Assembly: GCA_029204225.1 (NCBI GenBank)
Contig: CM055107.1
Location: 6,544,873-6,608,872, forward strand
Reading direction: 5' to 3'
Source of the DNA: Diphasiastrum complanatum
Lineage: Eukaryota; Streptophyta; Lycopodiopsida; Lycopodiales; Lycopodiaceae
DNA length: 64,000 nt
Shown here: piece by piece, positions 22,498 through 35,034 of the stretch
Layout: each line of letters begins with the position of its first letter
How positions within the stretch are numbered: position 1 is the stretch's first letter
The notes under the pieces: generated by a model
The model's database searches: none
What the model saw: the letters and a program-made list of their open reading frames with translations, nothing else
Told to the model about the DNA's origin: nothing
Program-made: the position numbers and the translations under genes

Positions 22498-22598
22498 ATA
22501 TACAGTTTGTGGAGAGCAATTCTGTTGTCTTGTCTTGTTTCACTTGACATTGTGCTGTGGTGATTGATCCGGTCGGTGTTTAAACTGTGTTTCTTAAC
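22495..22598 (+). repeat. Copia LTR 3' fragment, plus orientation
   Basis: About 100 bp, near-identical to the reverse complement of 21165-21260 (shared GTGGAGAGCAATTCTGTTG and GATTGATCCGGTCGG). It ends TTCTTAAC just before a primer-binding site. Confidence 0.85.
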
Positions 22599-22599
22599 T

Positions 22600-22611
22600 T
22601 GGTATCAGAGC
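22600..22611 (+). other. Primer-binding site (initiator tRNA-Met)
   Basis: TGGTATCAGAGC exactly, one base after the LTR end. Confidence 0.9.
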
Positions 22612-23790
22612 CCTTTGGTGGCTTGAATCACTGGACAAGAACAGAGAGCTGCAAATTCACGACGGTTTGTTGGCTAGGAAGCACAAAACCGAGTCTGTGG
22701 AGATTCATGGAATAGCTCAAAATTGTAAGAAGATTCAAAGGCAGGGGATTGTCATCTGAATCAAAGGGCAAGAAAAAAAAAAGTGAAGCTAGAAAATCTT
22801 TTGAAGGGTTGCTTGGCATGTGTGATTGGTTTGAATCCAATCGAACACCGTTTGGAGAGCGGTTTGGAGCAGAATATTGTCTGTTGTAGGGCGACCTCAG
22901 CCAGATAGGAGCTGCAAGTGAAAGCTCAAAGAAAGCTTGAGTAAAGTCCAATATATCCTTCTCTTCAAAGCTGCTAGGGTTTCAAAGAGCAAAATCGTGG
23001 ATATCTCCTTGTAGGAGAACATTTTCAGAGCTGTAAGTTGTTGAGGATGGGCGCCCTGGTAGTGCGACCCAGCAGCCAGGAGGTCGCGATTGGCCGTGGA
23101 GAAAGAAAACAGCTAGATCGATCCACAAGTAGCAGCCATAGCTTGTGAAGAGAGAGGTCGTGTGGAGAAAGAGGGAGAGGTCACGGGACCTCGCACGCGC
23201 CCAGTTCTAGCATGTTAGTGGCCAGAAGTGCCTGGTGCTTCAAAGGCCCTTGATTAATGCGTAGAAGCATGGAAAGCCGTCCGATATCGAGTCACACAGA
23301 TCGATGATGGTGATTGCACGTAAGGTGGGCCATTGGATCCAAAGGATCCGTTGGATTGATGTGAAAAAGCCTGAAGGGGTCTGAAGTGTAAAGTGCATTG
23401 CAACTTTATTAAAAATCTTCAAACTGAAACAATTTGCCCTTATTTTCACCTCCTTTAGCCTATTTTGGCCAAACGAAAGGCTATAGCCTCCAAACGAAGG
23501 GCACCCTAACTGTACCTACAAGTACGGTACACCAAAACAGAGTGATTGCCGTGAAGAAAGTGTTTGAAACACGCCAGAAGTGATTTCACCATTCCACTAG
23601 GCAGATACTTGGGAGTTGGTGATGAGAAGCATTTCAAAAAGCGACGCCAGTTTGGCTTTCAATTTGGCGAAAGAGCGGCAAGTGGCCTGGTAAGCTAAAA
23701 ATTGCAGGTCATTATTTGTGATTTCTGACATCACGGTTGGCTTCGGCATACGCTTTATAGCCTACAAGTGGAGTTTCAAGTAGTTTGGAG
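22612..23790 (+). other. Copia untranslated leader
   Basis: About 1.18 kb between the primer-binding site and the gag start, without coding motifs. It is G/A-rich in places and less AT-rich than its neighbours. Confidence 0.6.
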
Positions 23791-24655
23791 ATGGCAAACA
23801 TCAGTGAGGCAATTTTGGGCGATGCAGGCAAACTTGAGGGCTTCTAACTACAACATCTGGAAATTCAAAATGAAGAGCATTTTGATGGAGAAAGAGTTAT
23901 AGGAGATCGTGGCAGGTATTGAAGTCCGGCCAAATACCACTCCAGGTGACATGAGGGCCTTTGATAAAAAGGCACAGAGAGCATTGTCCTTAATCAATCT
24001 TTCAGTGAAAGACCATGTAATCACTCATATAAGTGATGCCACGACGGCTAGGGGAGCTTGGGAAGCTCTTAGAATGCAATTTCAAACTTGCAATCTAGCT
24101 CGGGCCATGTTCTTGAAGTCGAGATTGAACGTAGTAAGGATGGAAGAAAGTGAATCAGTGGGATCTTTCTCCACAAGGATAAAGGAGCTGAGAGATCAAC
24201 GTGTGGCAATTGGAGAACCAATTAGGGACGTTGAATTGGTACATACCACAATGAGCAGTGTCTCGGAAGGACTACAAATGTTTGTGAGCGGCATTGTTTT
24301 GAGGGAGAGGTTGCCTACTTTTGAAGACTTCCACGGAATCATGTTGCAAGAAGAGCAACATCGCGAAGTGGTGAAGTCAAGGCAAACCCCATAGGAGGAT
24401 CAAGCCTTGCTTGCTAAAGGCAAGCAGAAAGGATGGAAAAGGATTCCTAAGAAATCCAAGGATGATGATGACGAGGGAGAGTCGTCATCAAAAGAGAAAA
24501 AGAAGAAGAAAGGCAAATGTTACTATTGCCACAAACCGGGTCATTGGGCACGCGAGTGTTACAAGAAGAAAGTGGACATAAAGGCGAGAAAAGTGACTCA
24601 ACAAGGCAACATTGCCGAAGATGATGGAGAAGATGACGAGACAAGTGTATCCTAA
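23791..24655 (+). pseudogene. Copia gag with CCHC zinc knuckle
   Basis: The ATG at 23791 starts a gag N-terminus. A one-base shift at about 23847 splits KLEGF from NYNIWKFKMKS, the NYxxWK block of copia gag. After a stop at 23899, a 161-codon frame (23909-24394) holds the capsid-like UBN2 region (RALSLINLSVKDHV, GAWEALRMQF, LKSRLNVVRM, IKELRDQ). After one more stop a basic region contains a perfect CCHC knuckle, CYYCHKPGHWAREC (about 24520-24560), which binds element RNA. It ends in an acidic tail at 24655, where gypsy copy B begins abruptly. Confidence 0.88.
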
Positions 24656-26885
24656 TTTGTGGTACTGTGCTTGCATGGAGTGATTGCATGTTGATTCTCA
24701 AAGTGATTCTGACATGTGTGAGTGATTTAGATCTATTTTGAGTGGTTATACGCATGTGCTCTGACAATTAGGACACAAATCTGATTATATGGTTGACAAT
24801 TTCCATAGAACTGAAATTTACGTAAAATTTAGTTAATGTCGCATGTCATGCATGTCTGATAGACATTAATTTAGTAAGATTAGGAATCGAACAATGAATC
24901 ATTTTTTTCGATTTCGATTGCCTAAATACTGATAGTGTTTTTGACGAATTTTTAAGCTACGTATAATTTTTAAAAAAAATCAAATGTACTAAAATTAGTG
25001 AATTGAACATAATGGACTCAAGTTCAGTCAGATATTGGTCAATAGTATTTCACTAATAGTTAATCAGATATTAACTGATTTTAGTAATTTCAGAGATAAA
25101 TAAATCGAAATGGCTGAAAAAACTAAATCAAGTTGCAACTCTAGTTGCACCATCTTATATGGTGATTTGCCAACAATTGAGTAATGCACTCAACGATATG
25201 AATAATCGAAATCAGATGAGAAACCAGCAAATGGAAGTTCTTTTCAACCAAGTCAAATTGTTATCTTCGTCCAATCTCGATTTTCAACCAGAGATTTATT
25301 CGGGAGAGAAGAAGGAGAAGAAATCTGAGGTCGTCAAAGACTGGCTCGCTAAGTGGAGGAGTTACGTCAGTTTGCACGGAGTTTCGGATGAGAAGAAAAT
25401 TGAGAGTGTCATGTTGTTTTTACGTGGCAAAGCATCATCGTGGTGGTGAGATTTACCGGTGAAGCCTACTACTTGGGATGCTTTTGTGGAAGTCTTCAAA
25501 AAAGGTTTTGTGATAGTTGACAACGTTGACTACTACCAAAAATTTGTGAACTGCAGAATGGATACTAAGAGTTTATACTCTTATCTCTAGGAATTCATGG
25601 ATCTATGGAATAGGATTCCATCATTTGATGCAAAGTTGGCACTATGGCAGTTCATCCTGCCAATCGACTATCAAAATGAATGCAGGCGAAATGTGCTTCA
25701 AAGCCTTGAGGATGTGTTTCGGTTTTCAAAAGTATATGATTCCATAGTGGTGGCATCTAGGAAGTAGTTTGCACAAATTCCAACCTCTTTGAAAACCAAG
25801 AAAGGAAAGAAGCGTGGTCTAGACCAAGTTCAATATTTTGACGAATTGGATCAAGCAGCGTCGAAGAGGACGAGATTCAAGAGATCGATGTCCCGGGAAA
25901 AGGCTAAAAAAGAAAACTTATATTTCGTCTGTAAGAAACCTGGACATGTGATGAAATTTTGTCCAAAAAGGAAGAAAATGTTGGCACACATGATTGAGAT
26001 CCTAGGGGGTAATGGTAAGACTTTGAAAATTAACCTGACAGATTGTGAGTGTGAATGTTCTTTCAGTATTACTTCTTTCTTGCCAAGTGAACTTTTCTAT
26101 TTAACTAGCACAGTTAAAGATCAAGAAGTGATTATTCTATTGGACAATGGTTCAACTCATATTTATTAATTCTCGTCTTGTGCAGAAACTCAGCTTGGAA
26201 ACTGAAGCCAACAATCATAGATATAAAGTTTATCTAGCTTCACGAGCAGAGTTGGAGACTTGGAATGTAAAAGTTCCGATGCAAGGACACGTAGAATTAG
26301 TTGATTTTCATGTTTTAGACCTAGCCCGTACTGATTTAACATTGAGATATGAATGGTTATTTAGTAAATCGCTTTCTCTGATAATTGATTTTGAGAAACA
26401 TGTTTGCACTTTCAAGGAGGGTGATAAGGTACTTACATTATTTGGCAGTAATTTTGTACGTTGGATAAGATTTCTATAGTTAATGAAATGGAAGCATTGG
26501 ACTATTCCGCGTATGCAGTTTTTTTTATATTTGCTATTTTAGTTGTGGATGTTCCTAAAATGTATCTAAATTGTTGTGAATTCTCAACAATTCTTAACTA
26601 AGTAAATTTAAATCATGAACAAGCAATGAAGGAACAGATCATAAATGAATTTAGGAATGTTTTTTCATCTAATTTACCCCATGGTTTACCACATCTAGGT
26701 CAGTAGACCACATGATTGAGTTAATTTCAGGAAGTCAACCTGTCTCTAGACAACCTTATAGGTTTTTTCAGAAAGAGGAGATAGAGATTTCAAATCAAAT
26801 AGAAAACTATTTGAGGATGGGAAATATACAACCTAGTAAATCACCATGGGATGCCCATGTTCTTCTTAAAGCGAAGAAAGATGGA
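24656..26885 (+). pseudogene. Gypsy copy B: leader, gag, protease, start of RT
   Basis: It is homologous to copy A from its leader (24656-25109) through gag (ATG at 25110, frameshifted at once). Gag then gives VVKDWLAKWRSYVSLHG and RGKASSWW, a stop, and further frames. The zinc knuckle is complete here (CKKPGHVMKFC, about 25930-25960). The protease active site reads LLDNGSTH (about 26140). A pre-RT and first RT block (QPSKSPWDAHVLLKAKKDG) ends at about 26885. There the sequence leaves the copy A alignment, so the RT core, RNase H and integrase are missing. It is a 5' half truncated by a later rearrangement. Confidence 0.88.
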
Positions 26886-26994
26886 TGTTACATCCATGTC
26901 CTATATAAGGGTATCAGAATAATTCCTGACATGGATCGCGGATCACTCCAGGTGTATATGGTTATTGGTTATGCCTCGTTATTCCGGGCTTGGC

Positions 26995-27081
26995 CTGAAA
27001 AGTAATTAATAATCATATGATGGCCCAGACCTATAATTGAGCACTGAAAAGTAATTAATAATCATATGATGGCCCAGACAT
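26995..27081. repeat. 49-bp tandem duplication
   Basis: A segment containing AAGTAATTAATAATCATATG starts at 26995 and again at 27044 (period 49 bp). The second copy is complete to GGCCCAGACA. Confidence 0.85.
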
Positions 27082-29317
27082 AGGAGCACTTGCATGGTAT
27101 CTGACTACTATAATGCAAGAATAGGAGGTTAATTGCTAATATAGGTTGCATGGGGATTCTAAGGGAAATGTTCTCTCTTTGGAGAGAGAATACTTACCAT
27201 GGAAAGAATTCCTCTTCACAACTTTGAATTTTTGCTTTGGCCGTATGATTGTAACTATTTGATCAGTACATTGATAAGGTTCCAATGAACTTAGTATGTA
27301 CTAACATTCATTATCTCATTCCTGACAACTGTGCCAAAAATTTCGGTTATGTTATGACTCAATCAAAATTATAGAGTTCCAACCATATTATACAATATTT
27401 AGATCCCTAAAGAGAGGATTAATGACTAACAATATCATTTTCAGTACTCTGTTGTAGTAAAAAGGATAAAAGTCTGGTTATCAACTGATGTTTAAGATAG
27501 CCATCCAATAACACCTTTTCAATATGTAATGAATAAGATTTTAAAAGGGTAAAACTACAATTTCCAATCCATCGATCTTTCACATGTAAAGCATTTACGT
27601 CAATCAATATTGACGGGAATCCATTCAACAATCAACCACACAAATACCTTGTTTCATTATGATTTCCCATGTTGTACGACTCCTTTCTGATATTCTGAAT
27701 AGTTAAATGAAACTAGAGTCTCAATATTCCGTATCATTCTATCAATTACTCAACATAAATACAACTGTACCACTATAATAAACCATGTATTGCCTCAATC
27801 TGATAATACTCAATCAATGTATGTACTATCTTTTTCTGGTCAAGCATTGATCAATAGACATACAAAGAATAATATGCCATAAACATGAGACATGATGAAC
27901 TCTAGCGTAAAATATTTTGTTTGAAATCTTTCTATTAAGTGGGAGTTGGTTTCAAAATTTTGCAGATGGGTGTGGTGCTGTCTGACTGCTCAATTATATT
28001 TAATGGAAGAACTTGCAAGTAATTCTGGTTCCTGGTTTATTGTTATTTTGGGCAGAGGTCATATAATAATAAAATTTGAGTTTCCTTTTGAGTAATTGAG
28101 CATTTCACATTAATGAGATCAAATTTTCTGGCTTTAGGTGTATTCATTGATTGAGATTCAAGGCATAATTCACAATCTACATGCAAATATAATAGAAACC
28201 AATCGAAACTCCTGGTTTTAAGAATCAAAAATATTTTCAAGCATTTGAATGGAGTAAAGTTTGATAAATATATACATCACATGCAAAATAGGTAGGATCG
28301 TACATGCTTTACAAAGGTTGCTACATAGTCACCTAGTATGACCTCTCACAATTCACTTACCTTTCAAAATTTTAGATCCACTTTCAGAAAATCCTAAGAA
28401 CAATGTTCAAAAATCTTGAGTAGATGTACAACAAAGATTCAGATCTTTCATTGAATCAAAGACATTTGAAGTTACCTGTCAATTTGAAACTCGTTGTAGA
28501 TATGGTAATATCAAAAAGGATATGAAATTTATCACATCCCTGATCTTAAAGCAATGAAAATCTTATGTCCCTAACTGAGAGACCTTAGGGGGGGTTTAGG
28601 GTACATTATACATTTTAATGAGGGTAACATAAGTAGTCACCTATACACATCTCAACAATATTTTAGGCCTTTCTATGGGGCGGTCCAGAAGTAATCAATA
28701 CAAAGACTTGCTCTCACCTAACATATATAAATGCACACTTGGAAAACACACAAAACAGGAACTCTCAAAACTACTCAGAAAAAGTGTTCCATTAAGTGGC
28801 CCGTTGGTCTGGAATTCGCACAAAAAAATGTACACAAGGAAAAACAACCTATTTAGAAAAAGCTAAACCTAAAGGATATCCAACTTCAAGCGCAAAGAAT
28901 TCCTCGTATGATGTAGTTGATCAAGGCTGACAACCAGAAGGTGAAATGTATATGGTTAAAAGTTACAACAATCTATATCAAATGACCCGTGTGTATACAC
29001 TCCCTGTGATAGCCGTCAACATTACGCATCAAATTGTAGCCTTCTAAAATGTATCTACTAGATGCCAAGGTACAACCACAAAACTCAAATGAGGCAAGAT
29101 CAGATAACCTCGAACTAATTATCAACATATGCTGACCAAATAATTATCAACATATGTCATCATGATTGAAGAATTGCAGGATAAAATAATTGCTTAGTTA
29201 ACAATCTCATAACAACAGTGAATGTTCACTAATCACCACTGGAGTGCCAGATGGTGTGAGTGCGTTTTCCAAAATTGATTTTAATAAGTCCTAAAAGGAT
29301 TCATACTAGCCACTAGC
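27082..29317. other. AT-rich DNA downstream of RPS25, no gene seen
   Basis: No protein motif on either strand. The right part must contain the 3' untranslated region of RPS25. At 28592-28602 there is GGGTTTAGGGT, one and a half plant telomere-type units, a motif also seen in plant housekeeping promoters; no gene follows it here. Confidence 0.5.
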
Positions 29318-30343
29318 TCAAGTATTTGTTGCACGTGTATAAATTTGCTGGGTTGAATGAGCAGAAACGAGACGAATTGAGCCTCTTGACATCAGCTCCC
29401 TGATTGCTTTGCGGGCAAGTGACCCAGTAATCTGCAGTGATAGGCATAATATGTCAAGTACATGAGACTATTGATGCACTTTTTGTAACTTTGAAAAACA
29501 GGTGCACTTCCAACAATATACAAACAAAAATGACGACATTCTAGACTCACCACAAAATCAAGAGTTGAAACCTTGAAATTAGCACTTGACTAAAAATGGC
29601 AATCAAACTCTTGCAGACTCACACAAAGTTGATCCAGAAAGATAATATCTTAATCAGTTTCTACACTTCGGGTTATCTAGCTGCAAACACTGAACATAAC
29701 ACTTATAGCATACGAAACAAAATATACTGCTTTCTATACTCACTCGCAGTCGATCCGATAACACTGATGGGGTAATGAGCTTGTACTTTGGAACTTCGGA
29801 TAACAGCTTATCATATGTAGCTTGATCAAAAAGGACCATATTGTTAACCTTCTCCTTTTGCTTTCCCTTGCTCCACTTCTAAAACAAACAAACCAAAATC
29901 CAAACCATAGTACTCTTAAAATGCGGTATAATTTTAAGAAGATAAATGCTAATTCTAGGTCAACGAGTGAAAGAAATGGTAGTTCCTTATTGCTCTACAA
30001 ACACAGTGGCATGTGGATGTCCGTTTGTTGTTCAGGTGGCATTGAACTATGAATACAAGGCTCATGATTTTGTGCAACTTTGCATTCCCTAGTAAGATAA
30101 GTTTGAAATAGCAGTCATGTTCAATGTCTTCCCTCACCAGGGCACAAGAACATTTGCTATGCTAAGCAAAAGACTTAGTTTGTTATATATTGTTCTCTGC
30201 ACATAGCATAGAAGTTCTGAAAAGATAACATGTGATGGATTGCAGAAAATCGCAGATCAATATACCTTCTTCTTCTGCTTTCCACCACCTCCACTCTTTG
30301 CCGGTTTTGAAGCTGCCGGAGGTGCTTTCTCTTTCTTTGGAGC
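29318..30343 (-). CDS. RPS25: Ribosomal protein eS25 (RPS25), exons 2-4
   Basis: Cytosolic 40S ribosomal protein eS25. Exon 2 (30343-30266, 26 codons) reads [17 protein letters not shown], then the Gly run and GKQKKKK basic tail. Exon 3 (29878-29744, 45 codons) begins [19 protein letters not shown] and continues with [19 protein letters not shown]. Exon 4 (29431-29318, 37 codons plus TGA) runs from [17 protein letters not shown] to [10 protein letters not shown]. All introns are GT-AG and phase 0: intron 2 is 387 bp (29879-30265) and intron 3 is 312 bp (29432-29743). With an initiator Met the protein has 109 residues, the family's normal size. It covers the N-terminal basic arm and the winged-helix RNA-binding domain with no lesion. 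The Met must come from a separate exon 1, most likely at 43516. This is the only intact host gene seen. Confidence 0.95.
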
Positions 30344-30370
30344 CTGCTCACGATGAATACCAAGACATCA

Positions 30371-30437
<67 letters not shown>

Positions 30438-31717
30438 TGTACTCAATCAAAGACAGAGAGAGTACACATTTCATTGTGCATGTACATGTACAGAGATACC
30501 CATGATAGGGGACAACTTTAAGTCTTTATAATTTCATAAACACAGGCATACACAATGGATCGACAAGACCCAGTACATACTACCCTCATCATCAAGCACA
30601 TACTGCAGTCTACCGACATTCAATCATTGTCTCCCCATCCTTAGAAGACCAAACCAACCTTTCTTGCAACAAGGAGCTTAAAATTAATTTCCATTCAGAA
30701 GATTATAAACTGCTACACGCACACTTTAATGGGAAGAAGCTTTTGTGATCAAATTTTGATCTCTCTAAAGTGCACAAACTTGAGAGAGAGCACCCTATCA
30801 TATTATTACAGCTTTCCTGTCCACTATAAAAATCACACACTATGCCAGTTGAACAATCTTCTTTTCCTTTCCTAAATTCCTCCATAACTTCAATCTCTGG
30901 TCAGCTGAAAATCAATAAAATGTGCTCAAATCTATACCATGGAAGTGTAAGTTACAAATCCATCCGTTCACTGTTCCGAATTTTATTTCTAAATATTGTG
31001 TGTACATAAAACTTTCAGCAATCTTTACAGTGGAGATTTGCATCCTGAACCCTAGTCAAGGATCAAAAGCCACATTATCTGAACAACCTGAAGTACTCTT
31101 TCAACTTTACCTTGATCCTATCTCTAACTAACCCTTCAGAATGAAGATGTGAAAGCTAACAGTTGCATCTCTCTTCATAGGTCATAGAAGTTATCTCTCC
31201 CCAAAGGCTTCGCAAACAGCTAGATCTTTTAGGCAAGGGGTCTTGGCAGGACTGCTGAAGAATAATGCTCATACCATCCTCTCCCTTTAGACAGAGTTGA
31301 TCTCAACTAGCCAATGCCAATGCCCACCCTAGTACAGAATATAGCCACACACTCAAAACTTCTCAAGGCTGCAGGGAGTAGTTTCGCTTCAAATTATGCT
31401 ACTACAACTGGAAAACATATATCAGTCTTAAAGAGCATGCACTTTGTAAATCACCAAAATCACTAACAATCAATTCATGTAAATTGTAGCTGTGCAGCAT
31501 TCCGGAACTATTCCAAAACAATATTCCAGACACATGTCAAAATGCTTACAAGTTCTTGTGGTGCCCCATTCTGAAACTTTTTTAAAAGCATGTTATCTCC
31601 TGAGAAAATTTTCAAGGTTTGATTGATTAATTAGTCGATAGTATATATCTAGATTCTCAAAAGCTTTTCCTAGCTCAAAAGTCCCTTGGCTTTTATACAA
31701 ACTAAGCTTCTATCATA
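30344..31717 (-). other. RPS25 intron 1, proximal part
   Basis: No coding motif. It contains the (CT)n tract at 30373-30433 and ends where gypsy sequence starts (about 31717). Two alternative exon-1 sites (ATG followed by GT on the minus strand) occur at 30940-30938 (then GTATAG) and 31277-31275 (then GTATGA). They are less convincing than 43516. Confidence 0.5.
30373..30433. repeat. (CT)30 microsatellite in RPS25 intron 1
   Basis: An uninterrupted CT run of about 61 bp. On the RPS25 strand it is (GA)n and lies about 30 bases upstream of the exon 2 acceptor (TGAGCAG before GCTCCA). Confidence 0.95.
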
Positions 31718-32977
31718 TCAAGATCTGGGTAACTGGTCCGTTAGAGGAGCAGCTATCCAAGAATAATTCCTAACAAACCGCAGGTAGAACTTACAAAAGC
31801 CTAAGAAAGATTGTAATTGGCGTATATCGGCAGGCCTCCGCCACTTTTTAACCACAACCACCTTGGCTGGGTCAACCGAAATACCCTCAGCTGTCACTAC
31901 ATGACCCAAATACCCGACACGAGTCTTACACAACTCTGTCTTCTGAGCATTGGCGTACAAGACAGAAGCTTGTAACTTGCCAAATACGGTCTTGAGATGA
32001 ACCTCATGTTTCTCGACCGCTTTACTAAAAATCAATATATCATCAATAACGTTCATGAGCATCATGAACGTGGCTGGGGCATTGGTTAACCCAAATGGCA
32101 TAACCAAAAACTCATAATGACCGAAATGGGTTCGGAAGGCCGTCTTCTGGACATCTTCATCTCGAATTCGTATTTGATGGTATCCACTTTTGAGATCTAT
32201 CTTACTGAAAATGGTTGCACCTTGCAAAGCATCCATTAGATCATCAATCATGGGCATCGGATACCTGTGCTTTACAGTGATCTTATTCAACCCCCTGTAG
32301 TCTACACACATCCAGAAACTACCATCCTTTTTCTTGGCAAGTAAAATAGGAGAGGCGAAAGGTGAATAACTAGGACGGATGTACCCCAGCTTGAAATACT
32401 CCTCCAACATCTTTCTGACTTCCTCTTCCTCTTTTAGGCTCATCCTATTAGGAGGCCTACATACCGGACTTGCCCTTGGAACGAGCTCAATACGATGATC
32501 AACGTTCCGACTAGGCGGCAATCCCTCTGGCATATTACTAATTAGCACGTGTTTAAACTGAGTGCGGATGGACTTCTCCAACTCACTTGTTGGGTCACAT
32601 CTAAGCTGTAATAAAAATGCATGTGCACTACGAGATGCAAAAGTAAATGAAGCTTCTTGTGGTTTATTAGTGAGTGTGCTTATCTGATTATTATCAACAT
32701 AAGAATCAAAACTGGAATCAACATTCACATAACACAACCACAAATATTGAATCTCCATTCTCCTTATTTGCATACAGGTAACAAGAGGACCCTCAACAGA
32801 TGGTCTCTCCCCCTTTAAGACATGAGACATACCCTCATGCCCGAACTTATACACATGTGACTTAAAATCTATAGCGGGCTCCTTACTTGCATGCCACCGC
32901 TTACCAAGTACAATATCAAACTTAGCTAGTTTAGTAATTTCAAAATCTAACTTCTCGGTAAACGTCTGGATAGACAA
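31718..32977 (-). pseudogene. Gypsy protease end and reverse transcriptase, RPS25 intron 1 element
   Basis: An open frame of 419 codons. Residues 15-45 are the end of the protease (FDIVLGKRWHASKEP, IDFKSHVYKF). RT follows: SRNVDHRIELVP, YIRPSYSPFASPILLAKKKD, CVDYRGLNKITVKHRYP, KIDLKSGYHQIRI (first Asp) and MPFGLTNAPATF. After TFMMLMN about 15 residues are missing, and the catalytic block reads VIDDILIFSK. The paired Asps remain but the F/Y-x-DD context and the preceding helix are lost. It ends with VGYLGHVV and LQSFLGFCKFYLRFV. RNase H, integrase and the 3' LTR are absent; the element is truncated at 31717. Confidence 0.92.
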
Positions 32978-34381
32978 AGACGCCCGAGAGATTCTTTCAT
33001 CCCAAACCTCTGTTCCCTTACCATCGGCATCTCAACAGTATACCGGTAATCAGATGGAACAGTAACCAAGCGAAACTTCCTCACCACGCGAGAATTGATA
33101 ATATTATGCGAGGAACCGGTGTCAAACAAGACGAGCACGTCATGACCTTCCAGCTTCCCCCTCATGCGTATCAGTTCACTATCTGGAAACTGATAAGCTT
33201 CACGCGCCTTGGTGGACAAATAACAAACTGGTGCTTCAGGAACAAGCTTCCGATAGTCATGACACGACGAGTGTCGTCATCACTTACCAACAAGTCATCC
33301 AAAATTTCCTCATCCTTGCCCTCATGATGTTGCATAGTATGGAGCTTTTTGCCCGTACGTTGAGGACAATCTTTGAAAAGATGCTTGCCAAGACAAAAAA
33401 AGCATAATCCGTCTTTCTTAGCCTTTTCCTTTTGAACTTGTCGTAAGCACGACGAGCCATAGGAGATTCCGCCTTGCGCTTCAAAGTCTGCTGCATCTGG
33501 ATAGGATCCTTCTGCGAAAAGCCTTTCTGACCAACTTGGCCAGACTTTCGCGAACCCTTCCTCTGAGGCCAGCTTGGCGCTCCAAATTCAGCCTTGGTGC
33601 GCACATTACCTTCAAAGTTGAGAGCTGTAGCAACTGCCTCTTGTAAGGTCTTGCACCCTTCAGGCCTCAACTCTTCACGAAGGCCAAATATGAACTTGTG
33701 GACTACTTGCCACTCTGGAATCTCTTCTGGAATCTTGATAAGCGTCTCACAATACCTATCAGCATATTCCTGCACCATGTACTGCCTTTGATGATGCAAA
33801 AGCCAAGCATCTGTCGCACACACATGCTCATGTGGAGGAATAAACTGAGCTCTGAAAGCTCGCTTAAACTCAAGCCAGGTGAATGGAGCATGATTAGACT
33901 TTAACAATTTACGCCACCACCTATTAGCAAAATCAGTGAAATGGTAAGCAGCTTTGCGGACCCGCCAACCCTCATCAGTTGGGGACCGCTTCAAATCAAA
34001 ATACTCTTTCCACTTATGCAACCACTGATCTACAATATCAGTATTGTGTTGGGGGGTGTTTCTTGCGAAACGGGTAGGGAACAGCAGAAGATGGATAAGG
34101 CAGAGCATACTGCGAAGAAGACGCATAACCACCAGCTACCATCATCGCTCGCATCTCTGCAACGGTCTTTTCCACACTATCCATGCGAGCTTGCACAAAA
34201 GGGGAAGAACCAGCAGGTGAACGAGCAGCCATTGTAGCGGATTATGGGCAAGACTAATCACAGGGCTAGGTGGTGGTGATGGGAGAGCAACGGGTGGACT
34301 AAGCAGAATATCAACTCTATCATCTTCCATTATGAAACAAAAACAGAGATAGCACAAAATCAAGCTAGATTTTTTTTGCAC
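32947..34381 (-). pseudogene. Gypsy gag, zinc knuckle and protease start
   Basis: Gag begins near 34330 (MEDDRVDILL) or 34232 (MAARSPAGSS). It continues, after frameshifts, as a 282-codon frame (34132-33284) with a gag capsid core: VDQWLHKWKEYFDLKR, AYHFTDFANRWWRKLL, FKRAFRAQFIPP and YADRYCETLIKI. A zinc-knuckle-like CFFCLGKHLFKDC (about 33410-33370) is one residue shorter than the C-x2-C-x4-H-x4-C consensus. The protease active site DVLVLFDTGSSHNII (about 33140-33100) is intact. The parts lie in different frames, so no Gag-Pol precursor can be made. Confidence 0.88.
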
Positions 34382-34576
34382 TTATTGTAAAACACTCAAA
34401 AAAGGCAAATCTGACCAAACTTTCAACTGCAAGACAGCAAAGACAAAGGGAAAAAAAATGAGCTCTCCCTGAAACCCAAGCAAAGGGATCCCCTCAGGAA
34501 TGCGCTGGCAAGGAAACAAAAGGTGCCGATTATGCCTTCAAAATAGCCTCAAATAGCTTCAGAATAGCTTCAGAAC
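34382..34576 (-). other. Gypsy leader, proximal part
   Basis: Leader between gag and the primer-binding site, split by the element at 34577-37649. The distal part is 37655-38280. Left of the insertion lies a short CAGAATAGCTT duplication (about 34549-34570). Confidence 0.6.
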
Positions 34577-34626
34577 TGTAGGAAATCAAAGTGCCAAGAT
34601 CCTTCTAACATTCAATCTCCATATAC

Positions 34627-34660
<34 letters not shown>

Positions 34661-35034
34661 GGGAGAGGGTTAGGCGCCCTCAAGGAGAGAGAAAGTAGTA
34701 GCAATGCTTGAAAGGGAATGAATTACAAATGAACAAAGAGTAAATATAAATAGGCCTTCCAAGGGCCTAGACTCTTCCAAACTCTAAGTTCTAGAACCTT
34801 CCAAGACCCACTACTAATTATAGGGCACCCCCAAAAGTCAAGATAGGGTCCCTTAACATAATTAGACTTTACTTGGACCCACGAATTACTACTGGACCAA
34901 AATTGGGTCCAACTCAACTAAAACTGACTTAACATGGTCTAAATAATAAACCTAACCCATGGTTACACAAGTCTCGACCTTTTGGGTCAAAGTAACCTAT
35001 GGGAAACTAACATTATCATTTATTACTTCTAACA
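34577..35034 (-). repeat. 3' LTR of the nested 3.07-kb element
   Basis: 458 bp, near-identical to 37198-37649. It contains a (GAA)n stretch at about 34628-34661 and a TATA-like TTTATATTTA on the minus strand near 34742-34751. Confidence 0.95.

Noticed and set aside
28592-28602. Telomere-like GGGTTTAGGGT
   Set aside because: Only one and a half units; too short for an interstitial telomere array and no gene start follows it.
30175-30531. Two 99-codon frames over the (CT)30 tract
   Set aside because: Microsatellite translation. The true coding piece here is RPS25 exon 2 on the minus strand in its own frame.
30936-31277. ATG followed by GT at 30940 and 31277 as RPS25 exon 1
   Set aside because: Both fit the splice rule but lack promoter motifs and a convincing leader; 43516 has both. 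They remain alternatives.
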